Source of the DNA: Acidobacteriota bacterium
Lineage (GTDB): Bacteria > Acidobacteriota > Blastocatellia > RBC074
Direction: 5' to 3'
Assembly (NCBI GenBank): GCA_018269055.1
Contig: JAFDVI010000039.1
Coordinates: forward strand, 112,411 to 176,410
DNA: 64,000 bases
Both the position numbers and the translations under genes were made by a program. Shown here piece after piece: positions 1 to 8,100 of the stretch (within the stretch, counting starts at the first letter, position 1; the number at the start of each line of letters is the position of its first letter). The notes below the pieces were generated by a model that worked only from the letters and a program-made list of their open reading frames with translations, was not told the origin of the DNA and made no database searches.

Positions 1-2
1 CT

Positions 3-497
3 TACAGAATCGCGCCCAACTGGTTCCAGCTTTCGGCGGACAAAGTCGTTGACGCCGAAGTGTTGAACGGCGTTTGTTTGCTGCTGCGGATCGCGTGTTT
101 GCAGCAAATCGGATTGTTTGACGAAAACATCTTTATGTACATCGAAGATGCCGATATGGATTACCGCGCGCGGCAATTTGGCTGGAAGGTGCAATACGTT
201 CCAGTGGAAAGCGTCATCCACCTGCAAAAACAGGAAGGGTACGATATGACCGGCGAAGTGAGTTTTCTGCTCAAACGGAATTCGGTCTATTACCTTTGGA
301 AAATCGGGAAACGGTTGGACGCGGTGACGACGGCTCTTTCGTTTGTCCTGCTGCTGCTCATCCGTGGATTGTTCAAGCGGGATTTTGCCCGTCATCGCCA
401 CTTGAGCCTGAGGCTCGCCAAAGCCTGTTTCAACATCTTCCGCCATAAACGCGATTCCGAATTTGGCCTCCCCTTTACTCGTCGCGAGTTCAATTAA
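3..497 (+). CDS. Glycosyltransferase family 2, C-terminal part (5' truncated by window edge)
   Basis: The frame is open to the left edge, so only the last ~164 residues are present. The visible part has the acceptor-side signature of rhamnosyl/glycosyl GT2 enzymes: NGVCLLLR, then IGLFDE and the acidic cluster EDADMD followed by YRARQFGW. In this family these residues help bind the acceptor and provide the base. A hydrophobic stretch (TALSFVLLLLIRGLF) and a basic tail near the end suggest membrane association, as in enzymes that extend lipid-linked cell-surface polysaccharides. The donor sugar cannot be told without the N-terminal DXD region. An O-antigen ligase-like gene lies elsewhere in the window (20.4 kb), but nothing links the two. 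Confidence 0.85.
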   Translation, partial: YRIAPNWFQLSADKVVDAEVLNGVCLLLRIACLQQIGLFDENIFMYIEDADMDYRARQFGWKVQYVPVESVIHLQKQEGYDMTGEVSFLLKRNSVYYLWKIGKRLDAVTTALSFVLLLLIRGLFKRDFARHRHLSLRLAKACFNIFRHKRDSEFGLPFTRREFN

Positions 498-581
498 AGC
501 CCGATTGCGCCGGGAACAATTTCGGCCGTCGCCATCGTAATCCGGTCGAACCCATTGTTCCAAAATCAGGCGATCAAGCTT

Positions 582-1481
582 ATGGATAACTTTCTGAACA
601 GCAATGATTGGCCGCCGAATCGGAAGGGATTCTTTGGCTTGCCGCGCACAGCGCGAATGGCGGTTTACCTGCCCGTCATTGCGGCAGTTTTCTTTTTCGG
701 GCTTCGCCGAATCGAACAGTTCATGACGCATCATCCTGTGCGGTATTCGCCCGGAGCCGAATGGAGACCTCCCGCGAACGGCGAAGACGTTTGGATCAAT
801 GTGGCCGATGGCGAGCGCATTCATGGTTGGTTTTTGAAATCCAAAGCCCAACCCGCACTGGCGACGATCCTGCATTGCCATGGCAACGGCGGCAATATCA
901 CCAATACAGTCTGGTATGGGCAAGCGCTGGCCGAAGACGGGTTTGATGTATTGCTATTCGATTATCGTGGCTACGGGCGTAGCGATGGCGACGTAACAGA
1001 TGAATGGGCGCTGGATGCGGACGGCGAAGCCGCGTACAACTATTTGCTCAACGAACGCGGCGTGAAGCCTTCGCAGTTGGTGTTGTACGGAATGTCACTG
1101 GGCACAACCGTGGCAATTGATGTGGCTTCGCGCAAACCGGCGGGCGCACTGGTGGTCGAATCCGGTTTGAGTTCGGCGGATGAAATGGGCGCGTATGCGT
1201 TGCCGATTTTGCCTGGGTTTTTGCGCATGCTGGCCAAAAACCGGTTTGAATCGGCACACAAAATCGCTAGTGTTCATTGCCCCGTACTGGTTGCGCACGG
1301 AACCGACGATCAAACAATTCCGGTTGCACAGGGGCGCAAGCTATTTGCGTCTGCCAACGAACCCAAACAACAGATCATTATTGAAGGCGGAAGCCACAAT
1401 CTGGCCGGCCCTGGTGGAGATGCATACCGTCATCACATTACGGATTTCATTCACGATGCGATGGCTCGCCAACCAAACTGA
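582..1481 (+). CDS. Alpha/beta hydrolase, membrane-anchored (ABHD13/YfhR-like)
   Basis: A 299-residue serine hydrolase. One N-terminal hydrophobic helix (about residues 26-40) should anchor it in the inner membrane. The hydrolase core follows: oxyanion motif HCHGNGG (98-104), GYGRSDG, nucleophile elbow GMSLG with Ser172, a late Asp in HGTDDQTIP and His in GGSHN, so the triad is complete. The family hydrolyses esters or acyl groups; the substrate is not predictable. The ATG at 582 was chosen over an upstream TTG at 555 because it begins just before the anchor helix. The 3' end overlaps the convergent WYL regulator gene by 35 nt, so the last dozen codons of each are encoded on opposite strands of the same DNA. 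Confidence 0.85.
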   Translation: MDNFLNSNDWPPNRKGFFGLPRTARMAVYLPVIAAVFFFGLRRIEQFMTHHPVRYSPGAEWRPPANGEDVWINVADGERIHGWFLKSKAQPALATILHCHGNGGNITNTVWYGQALAEDGFDVLLFDYRGYGRSDGDVTDEWALDADGEAAYNYLLNERGVKPSQLVLYGMSLGTTVAIDVASRKPAGALVVESGLSSADEMGAYALPILPGFLRMLAKNRFESAHKIASVHCPVLVAHGTDDQTIPVAQGRKLFASANEPKQQIIIEGGSHNLAGPGGDAYRHHITDFIHDAMARQPN

Positions 1482-2442
1482 GGTTTGCATAAAACTCCAC
1501 CACACTTTCGGCCAGTCGAATGACTTTCTCCCGCAACGTCAGCGGTTCCATGACTTCAACGTGCGGCCCGAAACTCAGCGCAAATTCGGCGGCTTCGTCT
1601 TCCAACTGAAATCGCATCTTTACCTTGATCCAGCCGTCTGTGTCCGGTTCGCTTGTGTATTCAACACGGGCAAAACGCACGGCGTAATGTAATCTTCGCA
1701 ACGCTTCCTGTCGCACGCGCAACGTCGCATCAAACCGTGGCAGTCGCGTTTTGAACACTTCGGCGGATTGTTGCCAATGCGCCGCCAAGTCGAAATCCGC
1801 GGGGCGCTTGCTCGGTTCGTCCAACAGCGCAGCCGTCAGCACGCGCGAAACGCGATAGGTGCGTGGTTCTCCTTCGGTGGCGGCGATCAGATACCAGACG
1901 CTGCCTTTGGCAACCAATCCAAGCGGATCCACCACACGCTCGAATGCTTCGCAATCCGGGTCGCGTTGGTACGAAATGCGCAGCTTGCAATCCTGCCAGA
2001 CGGCTTGTTGCAGCGCGGGCAACATCGGCACGGATTCTTCCGGGCGATGCCAACCTGTGACATCCACGTGAATTCGCTGCCGAGCGAATTCCGCGTCGCG
2101 CCGCGCTTCGGGCGGAACCTCGGCCAGCAACTTGGTCATCGCCGCTTCCGAGGTTTTCGCCCATCCCAGATCGGTCAACAATTGCGGCGGCACATTCAAA
2201 AACAGCGATTGAATTTCCGTGTCGTGCAATCCCGTCAATTTGGTTCGGTAATCGCCGACCAACCGCCAACCGCCGCCCGCGCCGCGATCCGCCGTGACCG
2301 GAACGCCGACGGAACTCAGCGCTTCCATATCACGGTGAATGGTGCGTTCGGACACTTCCAAGCGCCGGGCAAGTTCATTCGCCGTCAGGCAGCGATGAAT
2401 TTGCAGCAACAATAAAATCGAAATCAGCCGGTCAGCACGCAT
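1447..2442 (-). CDS. WYL-domain transcriptional regulator (YafY/DeoR-type HTH)
   Basis: A 331-residue regulator. Residues 1-60 form a winged HTH with the usual signature of YafY-like proteins (RLISILLLLQ, ANELARRLEVSERTIHRD). The middle holds a WYL domain (SYQRD then GLVAKGSVWYLIA, about 150-190), and the C-terminus is the WCX extension. WYL domains bind small ligands or nucleic acids and control transcription in response. The gene is convergent with the hydrolase (35-nt overlap) and diverges from the PNPOx-fold gene whose start is ~95 bp away. By the usual arrangement of YafY-like regulators, it may control that neighbour. That link is inferred from position only. Confidence 0.9.
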   Translation of the reverse strand: MRADRLISILLLLQIHRCLTANELARRLEVSERTIHRDMEALSSVGVPVTADRGAGGGWRLVGDYRTKLTGLHDTEIQSLFLNVPPQLLTDLGWAKTSEAAMTKLLAEVPPEARRDAEFARQRIHVDVTGWHRPEESVPMLPALQQAVWQDCKLRISYQRDPDCEAFERVVDPLGLVAKGSVWYLIAATEGEPRTYRVSRVLTAALLDEPSKRPADFDLAAHWQQSAEVFKTRLPRFDATLRVRQEALRRLHYAVRFARVEYTSEPDTDGWIKVKMRFQLEDEAAEFALSFGPHVEVMEPLTLREKVIRLAESVVEFYANLSLVGEPSHRE

Positions 2443-2536
2443 ACATCCTCACAAGGGAAAAGAAATATGACAGAAGATGGCAGGAATCGTGGCGCAGGAT
2501 GCGGCGCGAATCAACTTTCAAAAGGAGAAAACCCGT

Positions 2537-3073
2537 ATGGCAAATTCAAAAGCTCGTTCCCAAAAAGCATCCGCTGGCGCATCAGTTCCCAAAGCCGACC
2601 GTCCGCACATCCCCGGTTACGGCGTGCCGAAAGGCAAAGCGGGAATGCTTGCCTGGTCGCACGTCACGGAACGCATGACTGCCGCGCAAAACTATTGGAT
2701 CACCACGGTCAGCCCTGATGGACATCCGCATGCAACGCCTGTGTGGGGATTGTGGGTGGATGACAAGCTGTATTTTGGCGGAGGCGTGATGACCAAACGC
2801 AGCCGTAATTTGAATGAAAACCCGGCGGTGTGCGTGCATCTGGAAAGCGGTTCGGACGTGATCATTTTGCAGGGCGCAGCGCATCCGATGGCCAAACCCG
2901 ACGCGGAACTGATCGCTCGGTTGATTGATATGTCCGGAGAAAAGTATGGCTACAAGCCGAAGCCGGAAGAATACGGCGGGCCTGGAGGTTTTGTCTTCTA
3001 CCCCAGCATGGTGTTGGCGTGGACGCAATTCCCGAAAGACGCAACGCGCTGGCGGTTTACGCAGGAAGGTTGA
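2537..3073 (+). CDS. Pyridoxamine 5'-phosphate oxidase-fold protein (FMN/F420 split barrel)
   Basis: A 178-residue protein with the split-barrel core: WITTVSPDGHPHATPVWG, LYFGGG, then KRSRNLNENPAVCVHLESG. This is the pattern of PNPOx-like flavin- or F420-binding proteins that reduce or sequester small molecules; the substrate is unknown. The start at 2537 is set by a good Shine-Dalgarno (AAAGGAG, 9 nt upstream). A longer in-frame extension to 2477 has no such signal and looks non-conserved. Residues 1-30 are Lys/Ser/Ala-rich and probably disordered. It is divergently transcribed from the WYL regulator. A second protein of the same fold sits at the far end of the window (63251-63877), with little similarity outside the core. 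Confidence 0.85.
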   Translation: MANSKARSQKASAGASVPKADRPHIPGYGVPKGKAGMLAWSHVTERMTAAQNYWITTVSPDGHPHATPVWGLWVDDKLYFGGGVMTKRSRNLNENPAVCVHLESGSDVIILQGAAHPMAKPDAELIARLIDMSGEKYGYKPKPEEYGGPGGFVFYPSMVLAWTQFPKDATRWRFTQEG

Positions 3074-3202
3074 AAAGAAGCTCGGAGTTCCGCCCCGATT
3101 GATTCGTTTCGGATTGGCTGATGCCGGAACTCTGAGCGAATTCCGGTTCCGCATCAATCACACCGCAATCGCATTCCTGGACTGCCAGCACCAGGTTGAG
3201 AG

Positions 3203-3319
3203 TTAGACCGGTTTTCAGTTGAATGTAAGGCGGATTCTTTATCCGCCTTACAAGTAATGCGGTATAGAACGGGTAAAGAACCCGTTCTATACTGTATACG
3301 CAATTGCAAACCGGTCTAA
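3203..3319. repeat. Nested palindromic element (REP/MITE-like) with complementary hairpin loops
   Basis: A 117-bp non-coding unit between two convergent genes. Its ends are 19-bp inverted repeats (3203-3221 TTAGACCGGTTTTCAGTTG and 3301-3319, 17 of 19 matching). Inside are two perfect hairpins: 3225-3251 (11-bp stem, loop TCTTT) and 3262-3292 (13-bp stem, loop AAAGA). The two loops are exact reverse complements, and each is extended by one more complementary base on both sides. No coding frame and no T-tract is present, so it is not a simple terminator, although it could end transcription from both sides. The symmetry suggests a non-autonomous mobile repeat of the REP or MITE kind. Copy number cannot be seen from one window. 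Confidence 0.75.
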
Positions 3320-3341
3320 GTTGTTGTCAGTGATGGTGCCA

Positions 3342-5972
3342 CTATTTGATGTAGATGCGCACGACGTTGGCCATTTGACCATCTACCGTCAGCGCCACAT
3401 CCACATCCCCGCGTCCCCCAAGCGAGCGGGGCAACAGCACGTTGATTTGATCCAGCCCGACGTAATCACCCTGCGCGCCGGCAAAAATGACCGACGCATC
3501 AGTTCCGCCCACCGCAACCGTCGTGGCGGTTAGCGAACTACGCCCGCGTATGCCCGTGCCATAAAGAATCAGGAAGATCTGGTCGGTTTCGGCGCCCAAA
3601 TCTATTGGCACTGCTATAAAGCGATTTTGCACCGCGTCGAACTGGGCCACCGGTTCATAGCTTTGAGTGCCATTGGCTTTGACACGCAAGAGTTGAGCGG
3701 CAGGCACGCCCTGGCCGTTAGAGTTGGCGGCGAACAGACCGGGCGCAACAGGGACAATTTGCACTTTACCGAAGGCAGAACTGCCATCCCCGCTGACAAC
3801 CATAATAGTGGCTTCGCCTAATGCGGCGTCGGTGGGAATTTGATAATTGATCTGAGACGGTGAGACATAAAAGATTGGGGCCAGGAGTTCGGTGTCCGCG
3901 CTATCGCGCACCAGAACACGCGTGCCTTGCAGCACGCCTGGCAACGGCCTCGTTGATGCCGCTATCGTATCCGTCGCCAGCGCTGTTCCAAACGCAGAAA
4001 CAATCGAACCGGTTGCCAGCACAGGCTCGGCGTTATAACTCGCAGCAGATACGTTGGCTAAATTCGCAGGTTGTAAATGCGGATTCGTGGCAGCAAAAAC
4101 GCCACGCCCATTTGTGCCCGCCAACAACGTTTCGCCTTTCGCCGTCAGTGCAGTGATTGAGCGTGTCAATAGACCAGTGTTGATCGGTGTCCAATTGCGA
4201 CCTTGATTTTTAGAGAAGTAAATTCCATTTGCTGAGGTCGCGGCGTACAACGTGTCGTTACTGAACGCCAGCGCATTCGCTGCAAGCATAGAGCGAGACA
4301 CTGTGAAACTTCCGCCATTATCTGTCGAAGCAAAAATCCTGGGTTCGCTACCGACGTTTGGGTTATATGCTTCGCCACCAAACAAGACTTGATTGCCTTG
4401 CGCAATAATGCACTGGGCTGAATTTATCGAGGCCGATGCATTCACCGCAGTGTAATTAACGCCACTATCAGTCGAACGCACGACGTAACGCTCAGTCGTA
4501 ACAAAAACATTCGATCCGCTAGCCGCGATTCGGCTGTTAAAAGGGTATAGTTGCCCTGCATCTCCGAATAAAACTTTCCAGCCTTTGCCATCCTCGCTAA
4601 GACGATGCACGAAGCCCCAGGACAAGGCAAAAACCGGGTCAGTTTCCGCTGGGCCGCTAAATGCAACATCAGGCGCGAAAATAACAAACCGTAACCCCGC
4701 ATCAAGCCGAGACCAGGTTGTGCCGCTATCGGTTGACCGAAAAATCCCACCCCAATCGGTGCCGGCCATAATGGTATTGCCACGTGCTGCTAAGGTTTTC
4801 ACCATGAATCTGCGGCCATTGCTGTTGATGATGTTGGTGATGGTTGACCAGCTTTGCCCCTCATTGCCGGAGCGAAACAGGCCACTGGCTCCGGCGCTAG
4901 CGATGATGGCGCTGCCGCTGACAGCTAATGCGCTAATGCGGGGGGCTGTTAATCCAGTGTTACTCGGATTCCAGCTTTGATCTGTTGCAACAAAGATGCC
5001 CCCTTCCGTGCCCACAAGCGTCGCTTCGCCACTTCGCACTAACGCTTTCGCGCGCATCCCCACTGGAAATCCGTTTCCGCCTTTTGACTCCTGCCACGCT
5101 TGCCCATCGTAATTGAACACTCCGTAATCAGTCAGGGCAGTAAGAGTCGTACCATCGAAAGCCAGTGATTTGACACCTGGGGCATCGGCGATGGTGCTAT
5201 TCAGTGTGGCGTTGATGGCAGTGCCGACCGCCGTCCACGTTTGTCCGTTATCATTGGAAGAGTAGACTTGCGGCAAGTAGACAACGCCGTTGTCGTAAGG
5301 GTGGCCGCTACCAAGATAGACCGCGTTGCCATTGACCAGTAGCGTACCAACCTCGACATATCCCGCATTTGGCAAACCCGTTGTGATCTGCGTCCAGCTT
5401 TGGCCTTGATTTGTCGAGCGGAAGACTCCGAAACCGGTTCCGGCGATAAGTGTTTCTCCCACCTGCGCCAAGGCTGTAGTTGGGAAGCCAAATATTGAGA
5501 TCCGGCCGCGTTCCACCCAGCTTTGTCCGTTGTCGTTGGAACGATATACGCGAGAAAAGTCGCTCCCGGCAAACACGCCCGCGTTGGTGACGGCAAAGCA
5601 GAATAACCGTTGATTTTTTAACCCCGCCAGCGTCCAATTCTGCCCGCCATCACTTGAACGGTATATGCCGCTGTCGGTCGCGGCCAACAGGTTTCCGGCC
5701 ATCGTTCCCAGCCCATTGATGACTAGGTTGCCTAAACCGTTATTGGCGGAACGCCACGTCTTGCCGTTGTCGCTGGAAGTGAAAATGCCCCTCGTGGAAG
5801 TTCCGGCGTAAACTACGCCGTCTTTTTCCAGCAATGCATTGATCGTTCCACCTTCTATCGGCGCAAGCGGACGCCATTGATTGTTGTTTTGCGCGGTTGC
5901 CGGGAACACCAGGCAAACAGCAAGCAGCACCAGGCGAGTACAAGTGTAAAGTTGATCGACTTGCGTGTTCAT
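3342..5972 (-). CDS. Secreted Asp-box (BNR/sortilin-like) propeller protein with Soli_Cterm domain
   Basis: An 876-residue exported protein. Residues 1-28 are a signal peptide ending in AQ. About ten Asp-box repeats follow (SSDNGKTW, SSDGGQNW, SNDNGQSW, STNQGQSW, STDSGTTW and similar), spaced as in YCF48/sortilin-type beta-propellers. The last ~240 residues (from NVSAASY) form the Solibacter-type C-terminal domain (TIGR03437 family), seen on many secreted acidobacterial proteins and thought to act in surface location or sorting. No catalytic residues are recognised, so a binding or scaffold role is likely. The start at 5972 (AGGTG Shine-Dalgarno) was preferred over a frame reaching 6140 because it begins directly at the signal peptide. 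A strong hairpin lies just upstream of the ribosome site. The C-terminal domain is paralogous to that of the giant protein at 46393-53859. Confidence 0.85.
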   Translation of the reverse strand: MNTQVDQLYTCTRLVLLAVCLVFPATAQNNNQWRPLAPIEGGTINALLEKDGVVYAGTSTRGIFTSSDNGKTWRSANNGLGNLVINGLGTMAGNLLAATDSGIYRSSDGGQNWTLAGLKNQRLFCFAVTNAGVFAGSDFSRVYRSNDNGQSWVERGRISIFGFPTTALAQVGETLIAGTGFGVFRSTNQGQSWTQITTGLPNAGYVEVGTLLVNGNAVYLGSGHPYDNGVVYLPQVYSSNDNGQTWTAVGTAINATLNSTIADAPGVKSLAFDGTTLTALTDYGVFNYDGQAWQESKGGNGFPVGMRAKALVRSGEATLVGTEGGIFVATDQSWNPSNTGLTAPRISALAVSGSAIIASAGASGLFRSGNEGQSWSTITNIINSNGRRFMVKTLAARGNTIMAGTDWGGIFRSTDSGTTWSRLDAGLRFVIFAPDVAFSGPAETDPVFALSWGFVHRLSEDGKGWKVLFGDAGQLYPFNSRIAASGSNVFVTTERYVVRSTDSGVNYTAVNASASINSAQCIIAQGNQVLFGGEAYNPNVGSEPRIFASTDNGGSFTVSRSMLAANALAFSNDTLYAATSANGIYFSKNQGRNWTPINTGLLTRSITALTAKGETLLAGTNGRGVFAATNPHLQPANLANVSAASYNAEPVLATGSIVSAFGTALATDTIAASTRPLPGVLQGTRVLVRDSADTELLAPIFYVSPSQINYQIPTDAALGEATIMVVSGDGSSAFGKVQIVPVAPGLFAANSNGQGVPAAQLLRVKANGTQSYEPVAQFDAVQNRFIAVPIDLGAETDQIFLILYGTGIRGRSSLTATTVAVGGTDASVIFAGAQGDYVGLDQINVLLPRSLGGRGDVDVALTVDGQMANVVRIYIK

Positions 5973-5987
5973 AGAAACACCTGACTG

Positions 5988-6014
5988 GCGAGTGACAACG
6001 GAGTTGTCACTCGC
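5988..6014 (-). promoter_or_regulatory. Perfect 12-bp leader hairpin just upstream of the Asp-box protein start
   Basis: GCGAGTGACAAC (5988-5999) and its exact reverse complement (6003-6014) are separated by three bases. In the mRNA of the minus-strand gene the hairpin ends about 7 nt before the AGGTG ribosome site and 15 nt before the start codon. There is no U-run, so it is not a normal terminator. It could be a 5'-end mRNA stabiliser, a translation control element or a DNA operator. Only the structure is seen; the role is inferred. Confidence 0.5.
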
Positions 6015-6075
6015 AAAATTCAAAGTTGTTGTCGTAATGAGAAACGGCACCACAAGAATGCAGGGATGAGCAGGA

Positions 6076-6585
6076 TCAGCGAAACGCCAACCCCACTCGG
6101 ACATTGAGAAAATGTGCTGAGCCTTCCTGAAGAAAAACATTGTCGCGAAATTCGATGCGCAAACCGAGGCGTGGCTTGAACCAGTAATTCACTCCGCCGC
6201 CGAAATTGACGCCGTTCGCGTAACCACCGCGAAAGAATCCTGTGTAACCGCCTGTCACGAATGGTACGAGTTTTTCGGACTTGCCTGATTTCATGTGGTA
6301 AGAACCATTGACCGAAAAGGTTCCGAGTCCGTCACCTAAGTATTCAAACGGAGCTATGTAACCGACTTCTGCGCCGATGCCGACTCCGTTTGAGAACACT
6401 CCATCTCCACCGCCGCCGATGTGCAAGGTTCCGCCGCCGCCGCCCGACGTACCGCCGGGCGCCGCAAAGACGTAACCGTGACTATGGCCGTTCGTTGTCT
6501 GTTTGGCTTTTGGTAAAGCAGTCTGCGCCGCAACCGCGAACGACAACGAAATAAGGATGAATAAAATAACAGTAATTTGTCGCAT
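6076..6585 (-). CDS. Small outer-membrane beta-barrel-like protein
   Basis: A 169-residue protein. Residues 1-20 are a signal peptide (MRQITVILFILISLSFAVAA). A Gly-rich linker follows (GGTSGGGGGTLHIGGGGDG), then alternating hydrophobic/polar strands typical of a small 8-stranded barrel (GIGAEVGYIAP, FSVNGSYHM, VPFVTGGYTGFF, NFGGGVNYWF, LGLRIEFRDNV). It ends VRVGLAFR, with the aromatic C-terminal Phe near the end expected for BAM substrates. The start at 6585 has a GGAG ribosome site 9 nt upstream; an in-frame extension upstream to 6654 is rejected. The function is unknown; it resembles the OmpA/Ail-type fold in general form only. Confidence 0.75.
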   Translation of the reverse strand: MRQITVILFILISLSFAVAAQTALPKAKQTTNGHSHGYVFAAPGGTSGGGGGTLHIGGGGDGVFSNGVGIGAEVGYIAPFEYLGDGLGTFSVNGSYHMKSGKSEKLVPFVTGGYTGFFRGGYANGVNFGGGVNYWFKPRLGLRIEFRDNVFLQEGSAHFLNVRVGLAFR

Positions 6586-6791
6586 ATAGTTCTCCGGTGT
6601 AAGGTAAATGAACTTGTGGATCGTGGGATTGGTAAAGGCCGAGGACGCTTTCAAGCAGCCAATCTCTGCTTGAATTTGTTGTCATTGCCAAATTCAAGTG
6701 CGGTGTGCAACCTCAAGCCCCTTGGCATACGCGCTTACCACGCTCGTCTGGCAAAGAATGAATAGGCCGAGGACGCCTGGCTATCGGGCGT

Positions 6792-7193
6792 TCAATCTCC
6801 AGCCGCCAGGTAAACTATGTAAAGAATCAGAAAGGTCACGCCTACCCCGATAGCCACTCCGATTGCAATTTTCGCTCCGGTTGAAAGGTTGTTGCCCTTT
6901 ACCGACGCGACAATGGGGTACGGCACTTCTGTGGTTGCGCCGGATTTAGCGTCCGCAATGACGAAAGAATCGCCATTGATCTGGCTGATGTAGCCACGCA
7001 GCTTGGTCTCGTCGCGCAGTTTGACCTCGACACGGGCTTCGGGGCCGACACCGAGTTTGGCAATGCCGGTTTTTATTTTAGAGGTAAATTCTGCTGCTTT
7101 TTCTTCTTTGGATTTAGCGAGCGTTATTGGGCTTGCGCTCATGGAAAAGATCAGAGCGCCGAGCAGCACCAAAGTTAGGTTTTTTTTGAACAT
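6792..7193 (-). CDS. Small exported membrane protein of unknown function
   Basis: A 133-residue protein. Residues 1-26 look like a signal peptide or N-terminal anchor (FKKNLTLVLLGALIFSMSASPITLA). A short charged helix (KSKEEKAAEFTSKIKTGIAKLG) leads into a small beta-rich segment (ARVEVKLRDETKLRGYISQI, then SFVIADAKSG) similar in pattern to Sm/SH3-like barrels. A C-terminal transmembrane helix (KIAIGVAIGVGVTFLILYIVYLA) ends the protein. Proteins of this plan are common in Acidobacteriota, but no function is known to me. The start at 7193 has an AGGTG ribosome site. It diverges from the ECF sigma factor gene 300 bp away. Confidence 0.7.
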   Translation of the reverse strand: MFKKNLTLVLLGALIFSMSASPITLAKSKEEKAAEFTSKIKTGIAKLGVGPEARVEVKLRDETKLRGYISQINGDSFVIADAKSGATTEVPYPIVASVKGNNLSTGAKIAIGVAIGVGVTFLILYIVYLAAGD

Positions 7194-7496
7194 GGTATCA
7201 CCTGAATTTTGAAAGCTGCAATTAAGTTCCAGTGCAATCTCGTTTTGAACCATTGCTATGGATGAATCGCCGGACTAGAATCCGCTCGTGTTTCGCTGAC
7301 TTTACGGCGAAGCATCACGCAATGAATTCAAACGCTTTACGATGAAAAAGGCAGCCGGAGCAGATACCTGGTCAGGTCGCAAACTCTCGACTGCCCCTTG
7401 GATTTCGCTTTTCTGCTCCATCCACTTAGACAGGCGCCATTTGAGCCTGAAAACTGCCAACTCCGCCAAAATATTTGTTCGCTCCGAGGAGAGAAA
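7194..7496. other. Divergent intergenic region
   Basis: About 300 bp between the small membrane protein gene and the ECF sigma gene. No credible gene is present. It must carry promoters for both directions. I see only a weak, widely spaced inverted repeat (TCGCCG at 7266 and CGGCGA at 7305) and a good Shine-Dalgarno (GAGGAGAG) at its right end for the sigma gene. Confidence 0.5.
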
Positions 7497-8087
7497 ATGG
7501 CTGAACACGTTTCGCCGCAAATTCCTGAAGTCACAGGATTGTTGGTTGCCTGGGGAGAAGGCGACCGCGAAGCCTTGGAGCAATTGACTCCGATGGTGGA
7601 TGTGGAATTGCGCCGCATTGCGCAAAGCTACCTGAGCCGAGAACGATCCGAACACATGTTGCAAACCACCGCGCTGGTCAACGAAGCCTGGATGCGATTG
7701 ATTGATTGGCAAAAAAGCTCCTGGCAAAGCCGCGCGCATTTTTTTGGCGTAGCGGCTTCGCTGATGCGCAAGATTCTGGTCAGCGAAGCGCGGCGTCGGC
7801 GTCGGCTGAAACGCGGCGGCAATGATTTTCGGGTTTCGTTGTCCGAAGTGGATTTGGCTCCATCGGGGAAACAGCCTGATTTGATCGCGCTGGACGACGC
7901 GCTGGATGCGCTGGCCGAATTCGACGAACGTAAAAGCCGGATTGTCGAGTTGCGATTTTTCGGCGGTCTGTCGGTCGCCGAAACCGCCGAAGTGTTGAAA
8001 GCTTCCGAACGCACTGTGGCGCGTGAATGGGAATTAGCCAAATCCTGGCTATACAGGCAACTCAGTAATAATTCTTCAGCCTTGTGA
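7497..8087 (+). CDS. ECF-type RNA polymerase sigma factor (TIGR02999-like)
   Basis: A 196-residue sigma factor. Region 2 is present (VTGLLVAWGEGDREALEQLTPMV, LVNEAWMRLID), followed by the basic linker (EARRRRRLKRGG). Region 4 has a clear HTH (KSRIVELRFFGGLSVAETAEVLKASERTVAREW). The short spacing and the typical QTTALVNEAW and SRAHFFGVAASLMRKIL segments match the ECF subfamily that in Acidobacteria and Planctomycetes is usually followed by a membrane Ser/Thr kinase, as here. No anti-sigma gene is adjacent; activity may instead depend on the kinase. The start is fixed by GAGGAGAG just upstream of ATG 7497. The kinase gene begins 13 nt after the stop, so the two are almost certainly one operon. 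Confidence 0.92.
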   Translation: MAEHVSPQIPEVTGLLVAWGEGDREALEQLTPMVDVELRRIAQSYLSRERSEHMLQTTALVNEAWMRLIDWQKSSWQSRAHFFGVAASLMRKILVSEARRRRRLKRGGNDFRVSLSEVDLAPSGKQPDLIALDDALDALAEFDERKSRIVELRFFGGLSVAETAEVLKASERTVAREWELAKSWLYRQLSNNSSAL

Positions 8088-8100
8088 CGCTGGTGAGAAA

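Noticed and set aside
3203..3319. CRISPR-like array
   Set aside because: The repeats are inverted, not direct, and there are no regular spacers; it is a palindromic element.
5973..6140. N-terminal extension of the Asp-box protein upstream of its signal peptide
   Set aside because: It would place 56 residues before the signal peptide and would run through the leader hairpin into the beta-barrel gene; the internal ATG has a Shine-Dalgarno.
6636..6776. 13-bp direct repeat AGGCCGAGGACGC at 6636-6648 and 6764-6776
   Set aside because: Two short copies with nothing else in common; could be chance or the remains of a spacer repeat.
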